This document shows, piece after piece, positions 45,286 through 52,238 of a stretch of DNA of 64,000 nt (its first letter is position 1; each line of letters starts with the position of its first letter). The DNA is from Lactobacillus sp. MRS-253-APC-2B. Its GTDB lineage: Bacteria; Bacillota; Bacilli; Lactobacillales; Lactobacillaceae. A model generated the notes under the pieces. It was not told where the DNA came from and made no database searches. It saw nothing but the letters and a program-made list of their open reading frames with translations. A program made the position numbers and the translations under genes. The stretch lies in assembly GCF_012843675.1 (NCBI RefSeq), contig NZ_JABAFO010000004.1, positions 62,001 through 126,000 of the forward strand. The letters run 5' to 3'.

Positions 45286-45603
45286 TTTATGACGAAGAAC
45301 TGGCTGATATCATCAAGAGCATAATTGATCGCAAATGATTGTCTTAACTAGATTAGATTTCATGCCAACGAAAAGCCTTCTTGCAGCAGGTTGCCTTGAT
45401 TAAGAATTTCAATCTTGTGATTACTGAAAAATAAGAAATAGAGCGGTAAAGCTATCCATTTAGAACTCTAAGGCCACGAATTGCCAATAAGAAACTTTGA
45501 AAGATATATCTTAAATCAGACCAATTCCCATATATCAAGCGAGAAAATCGACCTTAGTGAAGCAGATTTGATGATTAAAGGTTTGGTTGAAAACGCTTGA
45601 ATG
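45283..45603 (+). pseudogene. Decayed reading frame, origin unknown
   Basis: The 425 bases between site 1 and the ligase promoter hold no intact gene. From ATG 45283 (overlapping the dif-like site) one frame reads MFYDEELADIIKSIIDRK, stop, then after further stops FLQQVALIKNFNLVITEK. In another frame, 45480-45600 reads ELPIRNFERYILNQ and then EKIDLSEADLMIKGLVENA before a stop. These stretches look protein-like and frame-shifted relative to each other, which suggests a degraded gene. I do not recognise the family and chance remains possible. Confidence 0.35.
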
Positions 45604-45645
45604 ATACATTAATGTTAAAATAATTAAAGAAAACCGTTACGTAGT

Positions 45646-45673
45646 TTGAAAAAGATGAAATTTTAGTTATAAT
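45646..45673 (+). promoter_or_regulatory. Promoter of the glutamate-cysteine ligase gene
   Basis: TTGAAA (45646-45651) and a consensus TATAAT (45668-45673), spacing 16. It is intact although the gene it serves is interrupted. Confidence 0.65.
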
Positions 45674-45711
45674 AAACCAAATTTATTTAATCGACGCTGG
45701 GAGGCGAGTTA

Positions 45712-47085
45712 ATGTTTAGCAAAATTGGACAGATTATATTTGACAATGAGGCCGTTTTAGAGGCATCCGACTTTAAAATGGGTTTGGAAATCGAAATGCA
45801 GCGCGTCGATGAGACTGGCCATCTAAGTTAGGAACCATATCCGGACACGATTGGCGATGAAAAGGTCAACCCTTGGATTACCAATGATTTTTTGGAGACC
45901 ATGTCAGAGATCGTAACGCCTGCTACTGATAACGCTACTGATGCCATTCATTATCTATACAGCATCAATACCGTCTTACGGACCGCGCTGTCACCGGGAG
46001 AATTGCTCTGGCCATTATCGATGCCACCGATTCTGCCTAAGGATCGTTCCAAGATTCAAATCGCGCACGCTGGTCCCAAAAAAGAGGCCTACTTTAAAGA
46101 ATGGCTTAAGCACCATAGCATTTCAGAAGGGGCTCCATCGGGCGCGCATATCAACATGAGTATTAATAATGATCTGGTCGAGTTAGTTTATAAGCAGCTG
46201 CCGCAACGTTTTGAAAACAAAGTGGCCGCGCAAAACTATCTTTATCAGATTATCGTCCAGGGTTTCATGCGCTATCGTTGGTTTTTGACCTATTTGTTTG
46301 GCGCCAGCCCGATTGCTGAAGCCAATTTTTTCGAAAATGGTGAACAGCCGCTGAAACGACCAGTTCGCAGTATTCGCCAGAGTCAAAAATATGGTTTTGA
46401 AAACAAGTTTCCCGGTGACTACTCTTCAGTTCAAAACTATGCCAAAAAAGTTATGGATGCCGTTAAAAGCGGCAAACTGCAGTCATCGGCCGAGTTTCAT
46501 GGTCAGGTTCGTTTTAAAGGTGACAATGACCTGAACAAAATGGTTAAAGAGGGCGTCAACTACATTGAACTGCGCATGCTCGATCTGGATCCGACCAGTT
46601 CTGTTGGTATTCGTACCGGGACGCTACGCTTTATTCGGCTGTTGGCAGGCTACTTTATCATGAGCCCTTCGCTAAAAGAGAGTGAGGCGGGGCGGGTGAT
46701 TGCCAGAGCCGATGAGATGAACGAGCATGTTGCTTTGGAAAGTCCCACTTCGCAATGTGAATACGCGCCAACTGCTAAAGCCTTTATTCGTCATCTGCAG
46801 CTGTTTGTCAACCAGATTCAAGCAGGTCCTGAATATCAAGAAATTTTGGATGATCTGGAATATCGGATCAACCATCCTGAAACCACGCCAAGCGGTCAAT
46901 TAGTTGAAAAGATTAAAAATGATTCATTGGTTGACTACGCACTGCATCAGGCCCGCAAATACCAAGATGGCGCCATTCAAGCCCTGCGTCCATTCCGCGG
47001 CTTTGAGGAAAACAATGGCAACATCAGTGCTGATGAGCTAGCCAAGGAACTCTTTGAAGGAACTTGGCGTCTAAATAAGTCATAA
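45712..47085 (+). pseudogene. gshA: Glutamate-cysteine ligase, interrupted by one in-frame stop
   Basis: Read from ATG 45712 (site GGGAGGCG) the frame gives 457 residues of a gamma-glutamylcysteine synthetase, the first step of glutathione synthesis: MGLEIEMQRVDETGHLS, then TAG at 45829-45831 (codon 40), then EPYPDTIGDEKVNPWITNDFLETMSEIVTPA. Everything else is open to 47085, with conserved GAHINMSIN, FGASPIAEANF and NYIELRMLDLDP segments. One C-to-T change of a CAG codon would explain it. Without readthrough, only a product from an internal start (for example TTG 45892) lacking the N-terminal active-site strands could form. Promoter, ribosome site and terminator are intact, so loss is recent, or it is a sequencing error or suppressed stop. 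Confidence 0.85.
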
Positions 47086-47096
47086 ATAAAGATAAA

Positions 47097-47137
47097 GGCG
47101 GTTTGGAAATCATGTGATCTTCAAACCGACTTTTTTT
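47097..47137 (+). terminator. Terminator after the ligase gene
   Basis: CGGTTTG (47099-47105) pairs with CAAACCG (47122-47128), followed by a run of seven T. Confidence 0.75.
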
Positions 47138-47309
47138 ATATCTTTTTAAATTGTTGTTCATTGAATCCAGTCACTGCGCATGGTTGAAAAACAGGATAAA
47201 TCGTCAATAAGCGTTCGATCAAGACTGAACTTGAGTGGTAAAAAATTAATCAGGAAGTCAGCAAGCCATGCTAAAATAAAGCGCGAAGAAACGGATTAGG
47301 AGGGATGAG

Positions 47310-47642
47310 ATGACCCCAATTGAGCAACAAGTATGGGACGCGTTAACCGCTGTAATTGACCCTGAGCTTAGCGTCAGCATCGTTGACCTTGGCTTGATAT
47401 ATGAAGTTGAGGTTGATGACCAAGGCTGCTGCAGTATCAAGATGAGTTTAACGACACCTGGCTGTCCCTTAAGCAGTTTTTTACAAAATGACATCGAAAG
47501 GGCCGCTAAAAAAGTGCCAGCCATTCGTGATGCTCGCGTTCAGCTGGTCTGGTATCCAGTCTGGAGCATTGCCAGAATGTCATCGAAAGCACGCCGTCAG
47601 TTAGGGATTGGAGGAAGCCTGCATGACCAGCAAAACCGTTGA
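47310..47642 (+). CDS. Metal-sulfur cluster assembly factor (DUF59/MIP18, SufT-like)
   Basis: A 110-residue DUF59 protein with the family motif VIDPELSVSIVDLGLIYEVEV and MSLTTPGCPLSSFLQNDIERA, whose Cys is the conserved one. Such proteins assist Fe-S cluster maturation. The ATG at 47310 follows AGGAGGGATGAG. An extended -10 (TGCTAAAAT, near 47270) is the likely promoter. Its 3' end overlaps the start of the DUF1858 gene, which in turn overlaps the DUF438 gene, so the three form a tightly coupled operon that points to Fe-S or diatomic-gas chemistry. Confidence 0.88.
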   Translation: MTPIEQQVWDALTAVIDPELSVSIVDLGLIYEVEVDDQGCCSIKMSLTTPGCPLSSFLQNDIERAAKKVPAIRDARVQLVWYPVWSIARMSSKARRQLGIGGSLHDQQNR

Positions 47643-47859
47643 TTTTAGCCAGCCAGTATATGATCTTGCCCAACAGGATCCTGATTTTGTCGCTATTATG
47701 GTCGAAGCCGGCTTTGATAAAATCAAAATTCCAGGGATGCTTGACACTGTTGGCCGTTTCGTCAATATCAATCGGGGCTGTCTAGCGATGAATATTGATA
47801 AGCACCTTGTAATCGACACTTTTAAACGACATGGGTATGAGGTGATTAACCATGACTGA
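47623..47859 (+). CDS. DUF1858 domain protein
   Basis: A 78-residue protein, VDFSQPVYDLAQQDPDFVAIMVEAGFDKIKIPGMLDTVGRFVNINRGCLAMNID in outline. This matches the DUF1858/ScdA-N type domain that accompanies hemerythrin-like proteins (ScdA/RIC) in Fe-S repair after NO or oxidative damage; the conserved Cys lies in NRGCLAMN. The start is ATG 47623 behind GGAGG at 47610-47614, 20 bases before the end of the DUF59 gene. Its own end overlaps the DUF438 start by 8 bases. A domain often fused to a partner is here a separate gene. Confidence 0.82.
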   Translation: MTSKTVDFSQPVYDLAQQDPDFVAIMVEAGFDKIKIPGMLDTVGRFVNINRGCLAMNIDKHLVIDTFKRHGYEVINHD

Positions 47860-49186
47860 ACAGCATAATCTCCATCAGCGTCAGCAGCAGCTGGTTAAGA
47901 TTCTGACTTTTTTAAGCAATGGTGGCGACTTTAAGCAGGCCCAACAATTGTTTGATCAAGAATTTGCCAACGTTGACGTAGCTGAGATTACGGCAGCTGA
48001 AAGACAGCTGATCGCCAATGGTTTGGATCCGCGTGAGATTCAAAAATTATGCAACGTACATGTGGCACTGTTTAAGGATGCCATCACGCCAGGCAAACCG
48101 AATGCTGCTTTTGAAACTCCTGGGCATCCTGTCTACACGCTGAAACTGGAAAACAAGATTATTGAGTCCTTGATCAACGACGAGTTGCTGCCTTGTCTTA
48201 AAAAGTGGCAGCAAGACGGCAGTGACAATGATTATCTCCAACGAATGCGGCATGCTCTAAAAGATCTGCTGACCATCGACCGGCATTATGCCAGAAAAGA
48301 AAATACCTTGTTTCCATTAATGGATAAATATGGCATTACGGCACCGCCTAAGGTTATGTGGGGCGTTGATGACGGCATTCGCGGATATATTAAAAAGGCC
48401 AACCAGCTGGTCAATCAGCAGCCACTGCCTGATAAATACGCCATTGAGGCCGCCGTAGAACAAGCCGCTCAGGAAGTATTGGCCATGATCGTTAAAGAAG
48501 AAGACATCATGCTGCCCATGTTGGCTGAGGTTGCCACACCTGCTGACTGGGCCCGTGTCAGAGAAGATGAGGACGCAATCGGCTATACGCTGATCTCAAC
48601 GCCAATCAATTGGCAGCCGACCAAGCAGGAACTTGCTGACGCGGCAAACAAGCCCACCGACTCCACACTGGGTCAGCAGTTTAATGAAATCGCCAAACAA
48701 CTGGCTACCACTGACGCGCAAGTCAATCGAACCACTCAGCCAAGTGAGCAGGGGACTTCAACAATGACGCTGCCCGTTGATCCGCAAGCCAGAATTGACC
48801 TGGCAACTGGGCAGCTGAGTCCAGAAGAATTGATCGCGATCTTTAAACTGCTCCCGGTTGATCTGACCTTTGTCGACGCGGCTGATCAAGTACGCTGGTA
48901 TTCAGATATTCCCGATCGCATCTTTCCCCGCGCTAAAAGCGTAATCGGACGGTCCGTCTATAATTGTCATCCTCCTAAGGCACAGCCTAAGGTAAAAAAG
49001 ATTTTAACCAGTTTTCATGCAGGAATCAGTGATCGAGAAGAATTCTGGTTCAACCTGCATGGCGAGCGTTTCATTCATCTGCAATACATTGCCGTTCGCC
49101 GTGAAGATGGCACCTATTTGGGATGTCTAGAGATTGGCCAGGATGCCACCTACCTGCGCAGCCTCAAAGATGAAAAACGCCGCTAG
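47852..49186 (+). CDS. DUF438 protein with hemerythrin-like and PAS domains
   Basis: A 444-residue soluble protein in three parts. DUF438 covers about residues 10-85 (QLIANGLDPREIQKLCNVHVALF). A hemerythrin-like helical domain covers about 90-240, with candidate iron ligands in GHPVYTLKLEN, IDRHYARKENTLFPLM and VKEEDIMLPML. A linker and a C-terminal PAS domain follow (about 315-444, ELIAIFKLLPVDLTFVDAADQVRWYSD to GCLEIGQDAT). The hemerythrin centre would bind a di-iron or O2/NO-type ligand, and the PAS part may bind haem or flavin. With DUF59 and DUF1858 upstream, a role in sensing or repairing nitrosative or oxidative damage to Fe-S proteins is inferred. Confidence 0.85.
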   Translation: MTEQHNLHQRQQQLVKILTFLSNGGDFKQAQQLFDQEFANVDVAEITAAERQLIANGLDPREIQKLCNVHVALFKDAITPGKPNAAFETPGHPVYTLKLENKIIESLINDELLPCLKKWQQDGSDNDYLQRMRHALKDLLTIDRHYARKENTLFPLMDKYGITAPPKVMWGVDDGIRGYIKKANQLVNQQPLPDKYAIEAAVEQAAQEVLAMIVKEEDIMLPMLAEVATPADWARVREDEDAIGYTLISTPINWQPTKQELADAANKPTDSTLGQQFNEIAKQLATTDAQVNRTTQPSEQGTSTMTLPVDPQARIDLATGQLSPEELIAIFKLLPVDLTFVDAADQVRWYSDIPDRIFPRAKSVIGRSVYNCHPPKAQPKVKKILTSFHAGISDREEFWFNLHGERFIHLQYIAVRREDGTYLGCLEIGQDATYLRSLKDEKRR

Positions 49187-49238
49187 GATCTAGTCGACAG
49201 CTAAGCCAGAAAACACAGCTATAGAATATCTTTTAAAT

Positions 49239-49266
49239 ATTTTACATAATATATAAAAGGTAAAAA
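49239..49266 (+). repeat. dif-like site 2
   Basis: Left arm ATTTTACATAAT, centre ATATAA, right arm AAGGTAAAAA. Same orientation as site 1; it lies just after the DUF438 gene and touches the terminator shared with the asparaginase gene. Confidence 0.5.
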
Positions 49267-49267
49267 T

Positions 49268-49331
49268 AAAAGCGAATCCTGCTCACAATCCCATTATTTT
49301 ACGGGCATTGAGATTAGGGTTCGCTTTTTTT
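49268..49331. terminator. Bidirectional terminator
   Basis: AAAAGCGAATCCT (49268-49280) pairs with AGGGTTCGCTTTT (49316-49328) with one G-U pair, followed by T. It is convergent between DUF438 and asparaginase. Confidence 0.75.
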
Positions 49332-50313
49332 AGTACTTAGAAAAGGCTTGCCGAATCTTGGCGATATCTTTAGTCTGGGTCAGACAAAGCATCAGCAGAA
49401 TTCTGGCTTTATAAGAGGTGAGGGTGTTGACCCCAATGAAGTGATCGTTCGGGTCAAAAATCGGTTCGTCAAAAACGATTGAATTTGATACCCGTGAGCT
49501 GCGCACGACGACCACGCCCTGTTCAGCCAACGCGTCCAGTTTCTGGCGCCAGGCTTGAGAATAGTTGCCGCTCCCGGTTCCAATTACTACCAATCCATCG
49601 CAGTCTTGTCCCAGTCGTTCTAAAATCTCAGCCGGGGCCCCAGCGTAATAGACTGCCACGCCAACCTTAGGTAATGCTGAATATTCAAGCTGCGAAAACT
49701 TGGAGTGAATCGTGTGTTTTGATACCGGCCGACTGGTAATAAAGACCTCGGCGTCACGCATGTATCCCAACGCGGCATGATCGTTCAGACTGCTGAAGGC
49801 ATCGATTTTATAGTTGTTGATCTTGGCAATATCGCGCGCCGAGTAGATCGTACTGGAAAACAGGCAGACCACGCCGCAGTCATAGGTCTGATCATCTGCT
49901 GCCAGCGCAACGGCTTGGTAGATGTTGAAAGGACCATCAGCACTGGTAGCAGTTGCCGGCCGCATTGCTCCCGTCAAAACGACTGGCTTGGCAGTATTGA
50001 CCGTTAAGTTTAGAAAATAGGCGGTTTCTTCAATCGTATCGGTACCGTGTGTAACCACGATGCCATCTACATCATCACGAGCGGCCTGCTGATTGATGGC
50101 CTCACGCAACTGCAGCCATTTTTGCTCGTTCATTTCATTGGAATCAACGCTCATTAAAGAAATCATTTCAATGTTGGCCAATTTTCTCAGTTGGGGCACG
50201 CTCTTTAAGATATCAGCCACCGCTACCGTTCCTGCCCGATATTCAGTAGTCCGGCCAGCTTCACCACTGCCGGCAATCGTACCACCAGTTGCAATAATCA
50301 TGATATTCTTCAA
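49330..50313 (-). CDS. L-asparaginase
   Basis: Hydrolyses asparagine to aspartate and ammonia. The 327-residue protein has both active-site signatures, ATGGTIAG (residues 8-15, nucleophile Thr12) and VVTHGTDTIEET (from residue 86, second Thr at 91), plus TGAMRPATATSADGP. No signal peptide is present, so it should be cytoplasmic. The product aspartate can feed the aspartate ammonia-lyase encoded 4.4 kb further on. The gene is flanked by dif-like sites 2 and 3 in direct orientation, so its presence may vary between strains. Confidence 0.93.
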   Translation of the reverse strand: MKNIMIIATGGTIAGSGEAGRTTEYRAGTVAVADILKSVPQLRKLANIEMISLMSVDSNEMNEQKWLQLREAINQQAARDDVDGIVVTHGTDTIEETAYFLNLTVNTAKPVVLTGAMRPATATSADGPFNIYQAVALAADDQTYDCGVVCLFSSTIYSARDIAKINNYKIDAFSSLNDHAALGYMRDAEVFITSRPVSKHTIHSKFSQLEYSALPKVGVAVYYAGAPAEILERLGQDCDGLVVIGTGSGNYSQAWRQKLDALAEQGVVVVRSSRVSNSIVFDEPIFDPNDHFIGVNTLTSYKARILLMLCLTQTKDIAKIRQAFSKY

Positions 50314-50383
50314 AATCTCACATCCTTGAATTGATTGATGGTTTTAATGATACAAGAAAGGCGTGAAAATTAAAAGTCTTTAA

Positions 50384-50411
50384 TTTTTACATAATATTAT
50401 AGACGTTAATT
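50384..50411 (+). repeat. dif-like site 3
   Basis: Left arm TTTTTACATAAT, centre ATTATA, right arm GACGTTAATT. Same orientation as sites 1 and 2, in the upstream region of the asparaginase gene. It is the least well conserved copy in the right arm. Confidence 0.45.
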
Positions 50412-50916
50412 ATTTTGCATTAACCAGCTGTAACTCCTTAAATCTGCCTGATGAACAGCTAAAAATCAACAAGCCGATTTTTCAAAATAATCATATAACA
50501 GTCTTACGTGTTTTTCTGTCAATCAAAAACCTTGATTTAACGGCATTTATGGCGGTTTTGTGTAAGATTCTTTTATCAAAAGTGTCTTACAATTATCGTT
50601 TTAACACTAAAAATCAGCCCAAAACAGGGTAAATGCAGAATTCGGCTCTCAGACGCACTGAAATTAATCTGCGTGGGTAGTTGGTCATTTGAATGCGGCT
50701 GAGTGGCGATTATCGGATGAGCGTTTCGCGAGTCCTTTGGCTAACTGTCTTAAACGCGTCCAAGCAAGAATAAGTTGCAAATTTGTAATTTTGGGAGACC
50801 AACTTTAATTGCTAACAGATGGCTACAATCCGACTGCAGGATTTTAAGGAATGGTGAGGTAGCCATCTTCACGTCTAAATTATGTACCTGCTGAATAAAA
50901 TAGGTATCTCGGCGAA
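50412..50916. other. Noncoding region between dif-like sites 3 and 4
   Basis: About 500 bases without a supported reading frame. Visible structures are the inverted repeat TGTAAGA (50561-50567)/TCTTACA (50585-50591) and a nested hairpin of AGATGGCTAC (50817-50826) with GTAGCCATCT (50859-50868), enclosing AATCC/GGATT. No T run follows the second hairpin. It could hold a small RNA or protein-binding sites near the terminus; I cannot tell which. Confidence 0.4.
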
Positions 50917-50944
50917 ATATTACGTTCTATATATTATGTAAAGT
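50917..50944 (-). repeat. dif-like site 4, candidate chromosome dif
   Basis: On the minus strand: left arm ACTTTACATAAT, centre ATATAG, right arm AACGTAATAT. On the plus strand the half TATATTATGTAAAGT matches the XerD half of B. subtilis dif (TATATTATGTAAACT) at all but one position. It is 51 bases from the xerS stop codon, and XerS genes of streptococci and lactococci are known to sit beside their dif site. Its orientation is opposite to sites 1-3. Confidence 0.6.
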
Positions 50945-50954
50945 TACTAATAAT

Positions 50955-50988
50955 AAAAATTCTGCCTAGCCATGGCCAGACAGAAGCT
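50955..50988 (-). terminator. Terminator of xerS
   Basis: On the minus strand TTCTGTCTGGC, a short loop and GGCTAGGCAGAA form a stem followed by TTTTTATT. Confidence 0.6.
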
Positions 50989-50995
50989 TACTTAA

Positions 50996-52075
50996 TTAAC
51001 TTTGTGGAGCTTGGTTTGCCTGCTCGCTGATTTCCCTTAGCGCTGCTTTTTGTTCTTTCTGATCAACGTGCGTATAGAGGTCGGTAGCTGAGGTGCCTTT
51101 TTGTCCTAATTGCTGAGAGACCAAAACCTGATCCTTGGTTACGTCATACAGCTCTGAAGCCAAAGTGTGGCGCAGTTTATGCGGGGTCAAGGGATGGCCG
51201 AATGCGGTTGAATATTTTTTAACCATTCGTTCAATGGCATTGGCCGTGATTCGCCGCGTTTTTCCTTGGTAAACCGTCAAAAAGAAGGCTTGATCCTTTT
51301 TGGTGGCCCCATAGCGCTGAGCTCGCAGATCACGGTAATCTTGAACATATTTGACTGCCCATGGAGCAATCGGCACACTGTCTTTTTGACCACCTTTGCG
51401 CGTGACATCAAGCATCTGCTGTTGCCAGTTGATATCATTGACATTGACGTTGGCCGTTTCTGAAACGCGGATTCCGGTTCCCAAAATCAAGGCTACGATG
51501 GCGATATCGCGTTCCTTGTTACGTCGATAGGCCGGCAGCGAACGCTTGTCACAAATCTGTGGGTAGCGGTTTTCGATAAAATCAATGAAGTCAAACTTCA
51601 TCTGACCACGATACATATGCGCGGCCAAAGCGTGAGCACGATAGTTCAAGGTTTTGGTATCATTGAGTGAACTGATTTTTAACATTACGTTGCGCTCAAA
51701 GTAAGGCTCCCCATCATTGTTATCAGCCGTCACCGTCAAAAACTTAAACAGACTGCGTAAGGCATTGATGGAGCGGTTGATCGAAGTAGGGGAGTTGACA
51801 CGTCCTTGCGCATTGGTGGTGTGACGTAGATGATCAATGTAGAGCATGATATCATCACGACGCAAGTGTTCCAAAACCGTGGTGGGAATTTCTTGGTTAG
51901 ACTTGGCGTCAACCAGGCCGCTGGCACGCAGCCAGTCCATGAATCGGCGAATCTCAGTCAGATACTGATAAGTCGTCGTAATGGCATGATTGGTTCCAAG
52001 GCGGTATTCATTAACGTAATCTGGGAGCCGCGACAGTTCCTCATCGATCAGTTTCAAATACTTATCGGCTTCCAT
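50996..52075 (-). CDS. xerS: Tyrosine recombinase XerS
   Basis: A 359-residue tyrosine recombinase that resolves chromosome dimers at dif. It resembles the single-component XerS of streptococci and lactococci in length and sequence (GEPYFERNVM, RRNKERDIAIVALILGTGIRVSE, VTRKGGQKDSV, TPHKLRHTLASELYD). Catalytic residues are visible: Arg in GIRVSE, Lys in RKGGQ, HKLRH, His/Gln in LGQKGTS and Tyr in DLYTHV. The usual LGH before the Tyr reads LGQ here, so the second active-site His is replaced by Gln. The start ATG 52075 has AGAGGAAA. Core chromosomal role is expected, rather than a phage integrase, as no phage genes are near. Confidence 0.88.
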   Translation of the reverse strand: MEADKYLKLIDEELSRLPDYVNEYRLGTNHAITTTYQYLTEIRRFMDWLRASGLVDAKSNQEIPTTVLEHLRRDDIMLYIDHLRHTTNAQGRVNSPTSINRSINALRSLFKFLTVTADNNDGEPYFERNVMLKISSLNDTKTLNYRAHALAAHMYRGQMKFDFIDFIENRYPQICDKRSLPAYRRNKERDIAIVALILGTGIRVSETANVNVNDINWQQQMLDVTRKGGQKDSVPIAPWAVKYVQDYRDLRAQRYGATKKDQAFFLTVYQGKTRRITANAIERMVKKYSTAFGHPLTPHKLRHTLASELYDVTKDQVLVSQQLGQKGTSATDLYTHVDQKEQKAALREISEQANQAPQS

Positions 52076-52100
52076 TTGTTTCCTCTTTTCTATTTGTTTC

Positions 52101-52114
52101 TACTATATATAGTA
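52101..52114. promoter_or_regulatory. Palindrome upstream of xerS
   Basis: TACTATATATAGTA is a perfect 14-bp palindrome 26 bases before the xerS start codon. It may be the -10 region or an operator. Confidence 0.4.
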
Positions 52115-52156
52115 TCAGATTTGCCAGAAAGATTCTTGCTAACTTTTGAGCATGGT

Positions 52157-52185
52157 TTGACATAAAATACGGAAATCGGTAAAGT
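52157..52185 (+). promoter_or_regulatory. Promoter of the SEC10/PgrA-like gene
   Basis: Consensus TTGACA (52157-52162) and TAAAGT (52180-52185) with 17-base spacing. Confidence 0.7.
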
Positions 52186-52238
52186 AAATATTGAGATTGG
52201 TTTGACCACCAACTTGTTTGATAAGGGAGTAATCTAAG

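Noticed and set aside
50561-50591. Intrinsic terminator or operator (TGTAAGA/TCTTACA)
   Set aside because: Seven-bp arms with a 17-base loop and no T run; too little to assign a function.
50996-52075. Phage or ICE integrase
   Set aside because: Length and sequence fit the chromosomal XerS type and no phage or conjugation genes are adjacent.
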